Assembly: GCA_024695565.1 (NCBI GenBank) | Contig: JAILHX010000066.1 | Span: forward strand, 1 to 64,000 | DNA length: 64,000 nt | Source of the DNA: Saccharofermentans sp. | GTDB lineage: Bacteria; Bacillota_A; Clostridia; Saccharofermentanales; Saccharofermentanaceae | Reading direction: 5' to 3' | In this document: piece after piece, positions 9,202 through 18,259 of the stretch | Layout: each line of letters opens with the position of its first letter | Numbering within the stretch: the first letter of the stretch is position 1 | Translations under genes and position numbers: made by a program | The notes under the pieces: model-generated | The model's database searches: none | Told to the model about the DNA's origin: nothing | Seen by the model: the letters and a program-made list of their open reading frames with translations, nothing else

Positions 9202-10929
9202 ATGTATAAGAATCTGAGGAAACTCATCAGCTACTACAGACCCTATATCGGAACATTCCTTCTGGACATGTTCTTTGCTATTGTTGCCTCTGCGATCGCT
9301 CTCGTCGTTCCCCTTATCGTCCGATACATAACCTCTGAAGTCATTTATCTGGAACAGGGGGCAAAGGAGAGGATCGTCCAGTTAGGCATAGTCCTGGCCG
9401 TCCTTGTTGTTATCCAGTTCCTCTCGAATTATTACATAACCAACGTCGGACATGTCATGGGGGCCAAGATGGAAGCGAATATGCGTGCCGAGATCTTCGC
9501 GCACTATCAGAAGCTCTCCTTTGCATTCTACGATGATCAGAAGGTCGGCCAGCTCATGAGCAGGATCACGAATGACCTGTTTGAGATAAGCGAGCTCCTG
9601 CATCACGGACCTGAGAATATCGTTATATCCGTTATCAAGATCGTCGGTGCATTTGTGATACTGATGAGCATAAGCGGGTATCTGACGGCAGTTGCATTTG
9701 TTCTGCTCCCTGTGATGTTCCTGTTTGTTTTCTTTCTCAACAAGAGGATGCGCAGGGCATTCAAGAACAACAGATCGAAGGTTGCCGAGATCAATGCCAG
9801 GATCGAAGACAACATTTCCGGCATCAGAGTCGTTAAGTCCTTTGCCAACGAAGAGATAGAGGAACAGAAATTCAAAGAAGGCAATGATGCTTTCCTGAAG
9901 GCAAAGAAGAACAGTTACATCTATCTGGGACTGTTCCAGTCAGGCATGACCGCATTTATCCTTCTGGTCAATATCGTGGTGATCATTACGGGTGCTGTGC
10001 TGATATCTGAAGGTCTTGTTGAGATCCCTGATTTTATTGCATTCCTTCTTTATATCAACATATTCACTGAACCTATCAGAGTCATCGTTGAATTTACCGA
10101 GCAGTTCCAGAACGGCTATACGGGATTCGAGAGATTCATGGAAATTATTAATGTCGAGCCTGATATCAGGGACAGCGGGAATGCTGTTGATATGACTGAT
10201 GTGAAGGGCGAGATCGAGTTTGATGATGTGTCGTTCAGATATAAAGACGGCGCACACAGGGTCCTGCGTCACATCGATCTGGATATCAAGCCCGGATCTT
10301 ATGTCGCTCTCGTCGGTTCATCAGGCGGCGGCAAGACGACGCTCTGCAGCCTTATTCCGAGGTTCTACGATGTAACGGGCGGCTCGATCAAGATCGACGG
10401 AAAAGATATCCGCGACATCAAGATAAAAAGCCTTCGTGACCACATCGGGATCGTTCAGCAGGACGTATATCTGTTTGCAGGAACGGTAATCGAGAATATC
10501 AGTTACGGCAGACCCGGTGCAACACGTGAAGAGATAATCGAGGCGGCAAAACTTGCCAATGCGCATGAATTCATAATGGAGCTGCCGAACGGTTACGATA
10601 CTGATATAGGACAGAGGGGAATCAAGCTCTCAGGCGGCCAGAAACAGAGACTCTCGATTGCCAGAGTATTCCTTAAGAACCCTCCGATCCTAATATTCGA
10701 CGAGGCTACCAGTGCTCTTGATAATGAGAGCGAGAATATCGTTAAAGAGTCATTGGAGAAGCTTGCGAAGAACAGGACAACGATCGTTATTGCGCACCGC
10801 CTGTCTACAGTAAGGAATGCCGAGCGTATTCTTGTACTTACCGAGAACGGTATTGAAGAGAGCGGCACTCACGACGAGCTGATGGCAAAGGGCGGGATCT
10901 ACGCAGGCCTTTATAAGTGGAACGCTTAA
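9202..10929 (+). CDS. ABC exporter half-transporter (membrane domain fused to ATPase)
   Basis: 575 residues. A six-helix exporter transmembrane domain (about 15-310) is followed by an ATPase domain (about 335-575). The ATPase shows Walker A GSSGGGKTT (Lys378), signature LSGGQ (476-480), Walker B LIFDEATS (Asp500, Glu501) and the H-loop His532. It is of the MsbA/MdlB/LmrA type and would act as a homodimer, since no second half-transporter gene adjoins it. Export of lipid, peptide or drug is likely, with the substrate unknown. The leader 9145-9200 contains a CTCCCGC/GCGGGAG inverted repeat. Confidence 0.93.
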   Translation: MYKNLRKLISYYRPYIGTFLLDMFFAIVASAIALVVPLIVRYITSEVIYLEQGAKERIVQLGIVLAVLVVIQFLSNYYITNVGHVMGAKMEANMRAEIFAHYQKLSFAFYDDQKVGQLMSRITNDLFEISELLHHGPENIVISVIKIVGAFVILMSISGYLTAVAFVLLPVMFLFVFFLNKRMRRAFKNNRSKVAEINARIEDNISGIRVVKSFANEEIEEQKFKEGNDAFLKAKKNSYIYLGLFQSGMTAFILLVNIVVIITGAVLISEGLVEIPDFIAFLLYINIFTEPIRVIVEFTEQFQNGYTGFERFMEIINVEPDIRDSGNAVDMTDVKGEIEFDDVSFRYKDGAHRVLRHIDLDIKPGSYVALVGSSGGGKTTLCSLIPRFYDVTGGSIKIDGKDIRDIKIKSLRDHIGIVQQDVYLFAGTVIENISYGRPGATREEIIEAAKLANAHEFIMELPNGYDTDIGQRGIKLSGGQKQRLSIARVFLKNPPILIFDEATSALDNESENIVKESLEKLAKNRTTIVIAHRLSTVRNAERILVLTENGIEESGTHDELMAKGGIYAGLYKWNA

Positions 10930-10983
10930 GCCGTTATAGCTTACGGTTCATTAATGGTAAACTGATGTTATCAGGGGGATCAT

Positions 10984-11775
10984 ATGGATAATTTTGTTGA
11001 TGAGAGAGACTATGGCCTTTTGGCTCAGGACAAGTATACTTTCTCTGTTTTATCGAGGATAATCGGCTCTGAATGCCAAATACGATTAACTGACCACGAG
11101 AAGCTGATCATATGCTTTACGGGTCAGCCTTATCCCGTATGGATATGGACTCCTGACGGAGCTTCGGAAGATGATCTTGAGCGCGCATATCAGACAGCAA
11201 AAGATAACTTGCTGATCGATGGTGAACACCGCTTTAACATCAAGTATGAACCTGCTGAATACTTTATCAAGCGGGCTGCAGAAGACGGAATAAAACTCGC
11301 TGTCACGACTAATCTTTTTGCTTATGACTGTCCTTCATCCATTGCGCCTTCTGATGCTGTTGACGGAGGGATCCATAAGTGTACCGAAGATGATATAGAT
11401 GCGTTGGTCGATTTCTTCGATATGTTCCACAACACAGTCGGTATAGATAAGCAGAGCAGGGAAGAATACAGGAAAAGCGCTGAAGAAGCTGTCAGTGCCG
11501 GAATGATCTATCTGTGGAAAAATGCAGAGGGTAAATTCGTGGCCAGCTGTAACTGGCACCCTGCCCAGGACATGGCATCTATAGGACTCGTATTTACCAG
11601 AGATGAATACAGAAGGCGTCATTATGCAGAGCATCTCGTATATGAAGTAACGGAAATCGCGAGAAAAGCCGGATACCTGCCGATGCTCTATACGGATGCC
11701 GATTATACTGCATCCAATGCATGTTATGAGAAGATCGGTTATATACTCCGTGGAAAGCTTTGCACAGTAGGTTAA
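10984..11775 (+). CDS. GNAT family N-acetyltransferase
   Basis: 263 residues. The C-terminal 140 residues form a GNAT fold: LVFTRDEYRRRHYAEHLV is the acetyl-CoA pyrophosphate-loop region, in degenerate form, and the later ASNACYEKIGY is a typical GNAT strand-helix ending. The N-terminal half is a less conserved GNAT-like domain (about 1-110), so the protein may be a double-GNAT. GGGGG lies 7 bases before ATG. The Nudix gene follows after 4 bases, so the two are probably cotranscribed. The substrate is unknown. Confidence 0.82.
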   Translation: MDNFVDERDYGLLAQDKYTFSVLSRIIGSECQIRLTDHEKLIICFTGQPYPVWIWTPDGASEDDLERAYQTAKDNLLIDGEHRFNIKYEPAEYFIKRAAEDGIKLAVTTNLFAYDCPSSIAPSDAVDGGIHKCTEDDIDALVDFFDMFHNTVGIDKQSREEYRKSAEEAVSAGMIYLWKNAEGKFVASCNWHPAQDMASIGLVFTRDEYRRRHYAEHLVYEVTEIARKAGYLPMLYTDADYTASNACYEKIGYILRGKLCTVG

Positions 11776-11779
11776 GACT

Positions 11780-12289
11780 ATGAAAAAGATCCAGCTGATA
11801 AACGATGACTATTGGGGACATGTGAATCACCTCCGCCATGCCAGCAGAGGTATCGTTGTAAATGACGGTAAGGTGCTTCTGAGTTATGAGACTATAAACA
11901 ACAAATACATGATCCCCGGCGGAGGCGTGGAAGAAGGAGAGAGTTACGCCGAATGCTGTGAGCGTGAGCTTTTGGAAGAGACGGGGATGAGGGTAAAGGC
12001 AGTAGAGGAGTATCTTGAGATCGAAGAACTTTTCGAAGACTGGAGACACATAAGCCATTATTTTGTCTGCGAACTCATAGAGGATACCGGCATCCAGAAT
12101 CTGACTGAAGGCGAGAAGGCGGCAGGCTACGTAGGCAGGTGGATACCGTTTGAAGAAGCGGTTAATGACTTCGGTGACTACGAGAGATTTCATAAGACCG
12201 CTATTGAAGATTACGGCCTTTACAGACGCGAATATAATGCACTTGCGATATATAGGGACCTGATATCAGATAACACCGGAAAAATATAA
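11780..12289 (+). CDS. Nudix hydrolase
   Basis: 169 residues with a full Nudix box at residues 48-70 (G-x5-E-x7-R-E-L-L-E-E-T-G-M). It would hydrolyse a nucleoside diphosphate linked to another group, using Mg2+ bound by the box glutamates. The box is preceded by the usual strand ending in MIPGGG. It sits 4 bases after the GNAT gene and 4 bases before the radical SAM gene, suggesting one transcript. The substrate cannot be told from sequence. Confidence 0.92.
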   Translation: MKKIQLINDDYWGHVNHLRHASRGIVVNDGKVLLSYETINNKYMIPGGGVEEGESYAECCERELLEETGMRVKAVEEYLEIEELFEDWRHISHYFVCELIEDTGIQNLTEGEKAAGYVGRWIPFEEAVNDFGDYERFHKTAIEDYGLYRREYNALAIYRDLISDNTGKI

Positions 12290-12293
12290 CGAT

Positions 12294-13166
12294 ATGCATT
12301 TTGTGGAAGCGAAAGGTATCCTTCATAACAAGGGCGGATTTAACGGCATGAACATATACCGCGGCTGCACGCACGGTTGTATTTACTGTGACAGCAGGAG
12401 CCTTTGTTATCAGTTCACGCACAAGTTTGAAGATGTCGAAGTAAAGCAGAATGCGCCGGAACTTTTAGAGCAGGTGCTTAAGTCTAAGCGCAGCAAGTGC
12501 ATGATCGGCACCGGTTCGATGTCTGATCCTTACATGCACTGCGAGACTGAACTCAGGCTTACCAGAAAATGTCTTGAGGTGATCCATAAGTACGGCTACG
12601 GAGTAGCTATCCAGACCAAGTCAGACAGGATACTTGAAGACATCGATCTTCTTGATTCGATCAATAAGAAAGCGAAGTGCGTCGTGCAGATAACACTTAC
12701 CACTTACGATGACGGACTGTGCAGTATCTTAGAGCCTAACGTATGCAACACCAAAAGGCGTATTGAGGTCCTGGAAGAATTTAAGAAGCGGGGCATTCCG
12801 ACAGTTGTCTGGCTTACACCCATACTGCCGTTCATTAACGATACTGAAGAAAACATAACGAAGATACTTAACGAATGCGCCCGCACTGGGGTAAAGGGGA
12901 TAATCAACTTCGGAATGGGTGTGACATTAAGAGCTGGCGACAGGGAGTATTTCTATTCCAAGCTCGATGAGCATTTCCCGGGGCTTTCTGACAGATACAT
13001 AAGGACTTACGGTGAAGCTTATGAAGTACCAAGCCCTAACTCCAAAGAGCTCCTCCGGATCTTCAAAAAGATCTGCAAAGATAACGGCATGATGTCTGAT
13101 GCTGATGAAGTATTCAGATATCTTAACGACCTTCCTGATAAGCAGATCAGCATATTCGATCTGTAA
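12294..13166 (+). CDS. Radical SAM protein, SPL/Rv2578c-like family
   Basis: 290 residues. The radical SAM cluster motif is Cys25-x3-Cys29-x2-Cys32 (YRGCTHGCIYC), followed by a TIM-barrel core with GTGSMSDPY and a TKSDRILED strand. This matches the short family related to spore photoproduct lyase and Rv2578c, not coproporphyrinogen oxidase. The reaction is unknown; DNA repair or cofactor chemistry is possible. It starts 4 bases after the Nudix gene and lacks its own clear ribosome site, so it is probably translated by coupling. Confidence 0.85.
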   Translation: MHFVEAKGILHNKGGFNGMNIYRGCTHGCIYCDSRSLCYQFTHKFEDVEVKQNAPELLEQVLKSKRSKCMIGTGSMSDPYMHCETELRLTRKCLEVIHKYGYGVAIQTKSDRILEDIDLLDSINKKAKCVVQITLTTYDDGLCSILEPNVCNTKRRIEVLEEFKKRGIPTVVWLTPILPFINDTEENITKILNECARTGVKGIINFGMGVTLRAGDREYFYSKLDEHFPGLSDRYIRTYGEAYEVPSPNSKELLRIFKKICKDNGMMSDADEVFRYLNDLPDKQISIFDL

Positions 13167-13234
13167 GCGTTGAGTTTGCCTCAACGGTCAGTTGGTTGTA
13201 TTGGCTCTATGGTACGGATATCATTGGCTTAAGG

Positions 13235-13244
13235 TTCACGTGAA
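13235..13244. promoter_or_regulatory. Perfect palindrome upstream of the XRE regulator gene
   Basis: TTCACGTGAA lies about 30 bases before the XRE start and inside a wider TCATTG...CAATGA inverted repeat (13221-13253). It could be an autoregulatory operator. No promoter was clearly assigned around it. Confidence 0.35.
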
Positions 13245-13275
13245 TGATCAATGAATTAAGGAGGCAGAGCGTAAT

Positions 13276-14322
13276 ATGAGTACAACGCTGGGCAAGAATA
13301 TAAAGACTTATCGAAAGAACAAGGGGCTTACGCAGGAAGAATTAGCTGAGCTCTTAAACATTACACCACAGGCAGTCAGCAAGTGGGAATCCGAGTCAGG
13401 CCTTCCCGATGTATCGATGCTGATCCCGCTGGCCCAGGTATTGGGTGTCAGCACGGATGCTCTTTTGGGATACGATTCCATGACTGAGAATGATGAAGTG
13501 ACCGCAAGGGTCAGAGAGACCGTGGCAAGTCTTGCAGGGAGCGGAGATTCCAGAGAACAGAAGTCACTGCGCATAGCCGAATATCTCTCGACAGAGACTT
13601 CGCTTAATCCCGGATGCTTCGAGATAATCAAGGACTATGCCGAACAGGTCGCAAACTTAAGCATGTATGCCGATCCGGTCCTCGAGAACTGCTTCGCAGA
13701 TGAGCCGGACCGCATTGAGAAGCTGTATCAGGATGCTATCCGCAAAGGTGCATATCTTATCAGCCACTGCAGCGACAAGAGCCTTGTAGAGAAGACACAC
13801 TATGCCATGGCATGGATCTATATTCACAAGAAGGATTTTGATAATGCCAGAGAACATATCAATGTGATCCCGAGCATATCCAACTGCAGGATCAGGGAAA
13901 ACCTCACTGCGGAGCTGACTTTTTTCGAGAGCGGATTCGAGAAGATGAAGGGCAGCCTCAATGAGAATTCCGTGATGCTCTTTGACGTGGCAGCAAGCAT
14001 GCTCAATACATATGCCGAGAACTACGGATGGTGGTGTTCTGACAGGGAAGAGGCTTTTGCAGTCTGTGACTGGTGTGAAGGCATTCTCAAGGCTTATGCG
14101 GTCAGGAAAGAATCGATCAATATGGTTCATTATCTTAGAGCCAGAAGAAGCATCGCGTTCTTCAAGATGGTTGCGGCAAAAAGAACGGGCGAAGATAAGC
14201 TTGCCGAAGAACTCTATGCGGCATTTATCGAAGCGGTTCGTTCCGAAGACCTGACAGACGAAGAAAAGGATAAGGTGATCGAGCTGCTGAATAATGACAT
14301 TGCTCATTACGGCAAGTATTGA
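13276..14322 (+). CDS. XRE family transcriptional regulator with a helical C-terminal domain
   Basis: 348 residues. An N-terminal helix-turn-helix (about 1-65) has the Cro/CI signature LTQEELAELLNITPQAVSKWE, here split by ordinary linker residues. Residues 70-348 are helical and resemble a TPR-like sensor or partner domain. AAGGAGG lies 9 bases before the ATG. It is followed by a strong terminator and faces an acyltransferase gene on the other strand. The target and signal are unknown. Confidence 0.88.
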   Translation: MSTTLGKNIKTYRKNKGLTQEELAELLNITPQAVSKWESESGLPDVSMLIPLAQVLGVSTDALLGYDSMTENDEVTARVRETVASLAGSGDSREQKSLRIAEYLSTETSLNPGCFEIIKDYAEQVANLSMYADPVLENCFADEPDRIEKLYQDAIRKGAYLISHCSDKSLVEKTHYAMAWIYIHKKDFDNAREHINVIPSISNCRIRENLTAELTFFESGFEKMKGSLNENSVMLFDVAASMLNTYAENYGWWCSDREEAFAVCDWCEGILKAYAVRKESINMVHYLRARRSIAFFKMVAAKRTGEDKLAEELYAAFIEAVRSEDLTDEEKDKVIELLNNDIAHYGKY

Positions 14323-14338
14323 TCTTTGAATTAATGAA

Positions 14339-14380
14339 TAAGGGCTGTCTCTTCATTGCGAGGCAGCCCTTTTGGCATTT
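14339..14380 (+). terminator. Terminator of the XRE regulator gene
   Basis: An 11-bp stem AGGGCTGTCTC/GAGGCAGCCCT with one G-U pair (14341-14370) is followed by TTTTGGCATTTTGG. It lies between convergent genes and may stop transcription from both sides. Confidence 0.75.
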
Positions 14381-14389
14381 TGGATAATA

Positions 14390-15943
14390 TCAAGATCTGC
14401 GATTGTTCTTTTTCTTCTTGTTGTTATTGTTATTGTTGGTCTTAGGCTTTGGTTCCTGTTTCTTAACAGATCCTTCGGCCTTAGGCTCTTCCTTCTTGCC
14501 TTCGGACTTATCCTCGGTTTGAGGTTCAGCTTTTTCCTCTGACTTATCTTTGGCTTTTTTCTCAGCCTTTTCTTCAGTGGTCTTTTCGTAACCGGATTTG
14601 TTATTGGAAGCTTTGGAAGGCTTTTCATCGTCGTCATCTAACAATGACCAGTTTGACGGCGGCGGAGGTGCCGGCTTCGGGTCATATATCTTGTGCTGGA
14701 CAAATTCCGTGATCTTCTGTTCGATGATACCGAGGATCGTTGAGGCAACGAGCACACAGACACCATAGAGGAAGAGGTTGCCGTGACCGTAATCGAAGAG
14801 GACACCGTATTCCATGAATCTGAAGAACGTGATGGCTGCCAGGTTCATGAGATATGTGTGGAGCGAATACTTTCCGAAGAAATTAAGCACGGGGTTGCTG
14901 ACATTGAACTTCATCATGAAGATGGCGATCGTAAGTGTGAATACCAGGAACAGGGGAACCTGACAGAAGAAGGTAACGATCTTGTTCCCAATCTCAGGTC
15001 CCTGCATGTTGAATTCCGTCCAGTATCCGAACTTTGACTGACCGAACTCGGAGAGCTGGTAGAAAAGCAGCGTGATTACAAGAAGCACATGGAACTTGAT
15101 AGCGTACTTCTTCTTGAAGAAGCCGACGATCTGTTTCTCGTAGTTGGCGAAAATAAGACCTGTCAGGAATGCTGGAGCGGAATTGACCCACCATTCGCCG
15201 TGGAACCAGAAGATCTTCTCGCCCATCCACCATTTAACACTTGTTTCCCAGAAGGCTTCGTCTTCACTCATCCACCAGTTGGAAGGACCTGCCCACCATG
15301 CGAAGTGGCCGTTGATGCAGGTTCCGATTCCGAGCAGGATGATAACGAAGAATATGATCGCGAATGCGATGGGACGGTGCTTCGGCTTCTTGAAGATGCT
15401 GAAGCAGATGAAGAACAGGAGATAAAGGATCGCAAGGACAATGGGGAACCATGCATACTTGTTCATCATGGTGATTCCTAGAAGGTTTGTGACCCACTGG
15501 ACATTATCTGTTGGGATCTTTACGAGGAATATCAGTAAGCCGTAGATCAGGACATTGATGTAAAAGGGAATTACGATTGCCTTGACTATTCGCTTGCCGA
15601 TAAAGCCTTTGAGATAGTTTTTCTTGGTATCGAGGCTTTTTAACAGACCGTAGCCGGAGCAGAAGAAGAATATTGCTACGAAGTATGCGCCGGCGTTGAC
15701 GAATGCCGACATCAGGCCTTCTTCCTGAAGAGGATATTCCTGGGAAATGTGGTGTATCATGACACCGATCGCGGCCAGACCGCGCAGGGACATCATCTTG
15801 TCGAGACTTGCGTAGTCTTCGTTGAACTCATCTTTTTTGCCGAATTTGTTGGATGCGCCCCAAATGAAAAGAATGAAAAAACTGTAGCCGACAATATGCT
15901 CGGCTATTGACCACCAGGTCAATCCATTAAAAAACTCCCCCAT
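14390..15943 (-). CDS. Acyltransferase 3 family membrane protein with a long charged tail
   Basis: 517 residues. About ten membrane segments span residues 10-420, with the family's opening motif LRGLAAIGVMIHHI (catalytic-type His). Such OafA-like proteins acetylate or acylate cell-surface glycans. Residues about 425-517 form a cytoplasmic low-complexity tail: proline-rich, then Lys/Glu repeats, then a run of Asn and Lys ending in RRS. Its role is unknown; it may bind nucleic acid or anionic polymer. The gene is monocistronic, between a terminator and the divergent AraC regulator gene. Confidence 0.88.
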   Translation of the reverse strand: MGEFFNGLTWWSIAEHIVGYSFFILFIWGASNKFGKKDEFNEDYASLDKMMSLRGLAAIGVMIHHISQEYPLQEEGLMSAFVNAGAYFVAIFFFCSGYGLLKSLDTKKNYLKGFIGKRIVKAIVIPFYINVLIYGLLIFLVKIPTDNVQWVTNLLGITMMNKYAWFPIVLAILYLLFFICFSIFKKPKHRPIAFAIIFFVIILLGIGTCINGHFAWWAGPSNWWMSEDEAFWETSVKWWMGEKIFWFHGEWWVNSAPAFLTGLIFANYEKQIVGFFKKKYAIKFHVLLVITLLFYQLSEFGQSKFGYWTEFNMQGPEIGNKIVTFFCQVPLFLVFTLTIAIFMMKFNVSNPVLNFFGKYSLHTYLMNLAAITFFRFMEYGVLFDYGHGNLFLYGVCVLVASTILGIIEQKITEFVQHKIYDPKPAPPPPSNWSLLDDDDEKPSKASNNKSGYEKTTEEKAEKKAKDKSEEKAEPQTEDKSEGKKEEPKAEGSVKKQEPKPKTNNNNNNKKKKNNRRS

Positions 15944-16082
15944 ATTTCACCTCGTCTTGAGTTGTCAGTCTATTTTCTCACAAAAACATTGTAAAGTATA
16001 TTTAATAATTAGCAATTTGTTTAAAACCTGTGTGGTATCATATCAAAAGAGACTTCGGAATAAGCTTGAGGATTTGAGAACA

Positions 16083-17075
16083 ATGGAACTGAAGACAAAA
16101 AGCAAACGTCCCGGAATGGATTGTTCCATAGATGTTTACTTTGACAGGACAAAGGGTTTTTCCAAGTATATCAACGATCCCGATACTTATAAGATGGTCC
16201 TCGTCAGGACCGGTTCTTTTGTTGTTGAGGAGGACGGTGAATACAGAGTTGTAACCGCTCCTGCTTCTTTGGCTTTAAATGAGAGAGCGGTTTTTAATGT
16301 TACATCCGAGAGCGAAGTGGAAACGATCACCATTTATTTCAAGCCTACATTTATCAGGGAAGAATTCACTTACGAGGCTATCAATTCAGGCAAATACGAG
16401 AAGTTCTTAAGTGCGGTGAAAGACGGAGATAAGATGGCTGCTTTAGACAGGTTCCTTGCCGCACTTGAGGGGGATGCTGAGTTTGACAAGTCCTTCTCGG
16501 ATTCGTCTATCTGTCAGGATGCTCTGCTCCTTTTGGAGTTTCATTGGCATCAGAGAAATATCATTTACTATTCACTTACGACGCAGGAACTTCAGGCTGC
16601 ATTAAGGCTCTTCATGAGTGTCAGATACGATCTTGAAGAGCAGCCGGATAATTTCTGGATACTCAGGACACGATACTTCATAATCTCAATGCTGTTTATG
16701 GCTACGGCAGATTTTTACAGGGATTACAGGCAGGACGAACTCTACAAAGACCCGCTTGTTGTCAAAGTATCAAAGTATCTGTGGGATCATCTCGAAGAAG
16801 ATATTACGCTTTCCAAGATCCTTAAGAAGTTCTCGGTCAACAAGAATACACTTAATGATGCATTCAATAATGAGATGAACATGTCTTGCATGGCATATCT
16901 TGAGATGCTCAGAGTCAATCTCGCTAAAAAGCACCTGCAGTTTGATGACGAATCCGTCAGCGAGATAAGCCAGATGTGCGGTTATACGGATACCAATTAT
17001 TTTTCGAAAGTATTCAAGAAACATACAGGACAAACTCCTTCCGAATACAGGAAACAAATGAAGGGTCTGTGCTGA
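16083..17075 (+). CDS. AraC family transcriptional regulator
   Basis: 330 residues from the ATG at 16083, which has GAGG about 10 bases upstream; an earlier in-frame start at 15957 would lie in the promoter region. The N-terminal 200 residues form a cupin-like sensor domain. The C-terminal AraC DNA-binding domain (about 225-330) ends with the second helix-turn-helix signature ISQMCGYTDTNYFSKVFKK. It is divergent from the acyltransferase gene and upstream of a PEBP lipoprotein gene, either of which it may regulate. The ligand is unknown. Confidence 0.88.
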   Translation: MELKTKSKRPGMDCSIDVYFDRTKGFSKYINDPDTYKMVLVRTGSFVVEEDGEYRVVTAPASLALNERAVFNVTSESEVETITIYFKPTFIREEFTYEAINSGKYEKFLSAVKDGDKMAALDRFLAALEGDAEFDKSFSDSSICQDALLLLEFHWHQRNIIYYSLTTQELQAALRLFMSVRYDLEEQPDNFWILRTRYFIISMLFMATADFYRDYRQDELYKDPLVVKVSKYLWDHLEEDITLSKILKKFSVNKNTLNDAFNNEMNMSCMAYLEMLRVNLAKKHLQFDDESVSEISQMCGYTDTNYFSKVFKKHTGQTPSEYRKQMKGLC

Positions 17076-17161
17076 TATTACCTTTATTCGTGCTGATTTT
17101 TCTAACTTCAGCTTATACAGTACAGGTAATATTTTGGCATAAAGCTTATGGAGGATGAAGC

Positions 17162-18259
17162 ATGAAAAGAGCAAACAAAACGATTGCATTTTTATTGGCA
17201 AGTGCGTTGATCCTTGGCGGTTGCGGCACGTTTGAACCACAGCATAAGACCGAGTTTGTGACCGAGAGGGTTGAGAACGGAATGTTCCATCAGGTCATCG
17301 AGAAGAACGTAACTTATGTTCAGCAGACGAAGGACGGCGAATGGGTAGAGGAGAGCTCTGAAGTAGTCAACTGGACTGTTGCTGAAGACTACAATATTCA
17401 AAACACTGTCTGGGTAATGAATTCGGATGATGTGTCTACTCTGTACTCGGGTTTGGATGATTCGTTTAAGGGTGTTCCGGCAACGCTCTATTTCCACTTC
17501 GGAACTGATCTGAAAGATATGCAGACATCGGTCACAAGCGGTGATGACGGTGCTTCCATACTTAATATCCAGCTTGATATGACAGCTGACCTGATATTTA
17601 CTTCACAGGGCAAGAAGTTCTGTTTCTATGATGTAAAAGTGCTTAGTGCAGACGTTGATAAGGAAGGAGCTACCAAACTTAATATAGAGATAGATTACGG
17701 TGAAGGCGGAGGAATCATCAGCGTTCCTGCGGACGTTAAGACTTATGATATAAACGACTATCTTATCAAACAGTCTGATACGTATATTGAAACTGTCGCT
17801 TTTGAAGATCTTCCGACATTTGACATCTCTTCCGAGAACCTTGAAGGCGGCATCTGGGATCCCAGGCTTGCTAACCTCAGCAGCGGCGAGAACATGTCTC
17901 CTGAACTTACCTGGGAGCCTGTAGACGGTGCTTCACAGTATGTTGTCATTATGATCGACGGCGGATGGCTCCACATGGATGTTTTTACAACGGAGACAAG
18001 CCTTGCGGCAGGCTCTGTTGGGAGAGGCGAACGCGGCGCGCAGTACGTCGGACCTTATCCTCCGGCCGGTACTACACATACTTATACGGTATTTGTTTTC
18101 GCGCTCAAGAACGACATGGGCGAGGTATCCCTGATGTTTAACACCGGCGCCAACAGTGTCGATAATATCTATTCGAACCTTGATGTTGACGCAGATGGCA
18201 ATACAGGCAATGTAATCGCATACGCAAGACTCGACGGCAATTACACTAACAAGCCCTGA
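17162..18259 (+). CDS. Lipoprotein with PEBP (YbhB/YbcL-like) domain
   Basis: 365 residues. A lipoprotein signal ends with the lipobox L-G-G-C (Cys21), so it is anchored outside the membrane. Residues about 30-215 have no recognised family. The C-terminal part (about 220-350) matches the phosphatidylethanolamine-binding/YbhB fold: SPELTWEPVDGA, YVVIMIDG and GPYPPAGTTHTYTVFVFAL. A ligand-binding or kinase/protease-modulating role is known for the family; nothing specific can be said here. GGAGG lies 7 bases before the start. Its stop codon touches that of the convergent NlpC/P60 gene at TGATCA. Confidence 0.82.
   Translation: MKRANKTIAFLLASALILGGCGTFEPQHKTEFVTERVENGMFHQVIEKNVTYVQQTKDGEWVEESSEVVNWTVAEDYNIQNTVWVMNSDDVSTLYSGLDDSFKGVPATLYFHFGTDLKDMQTSVTSGDDGASILNIQLDMTADLIFTSQGKKFCFYDVKVLSADVDKEGATKLNIEIDYGEGGGIISVPADVKTYDINDYLIKQSDTYIETVAFEDLPTFDISSENLEGGIWDPRLANLSSGENMSPELTWEPVDGASQYVVIMIDGGWLHMDVFTTETSLAAGSVGRGERGAQYVGPYPPAGTTHTYTVFVFALKNDMGEVSLMFNTGANSVDNIYSNLDVDADGNTGNVIAYARLDGNYTNKP

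Noticed and set aside
8225..10929. CPBP protease plus ABC exporter as a bacteriocin export and immunity cassette
   Set aside because: No precursor peptide, leader peptidase domain or modification enzyme gene was found between or beside them; the 89-base gap holds only a leader with an inverted repeat.
14353..14637. Lys/Arg-rich minus-strand frame overlapping the acyltransferase tail
   Set aside because: Alternative frame of the low-complexity tail; it also crosses the shared terminator and has no ribosome site.
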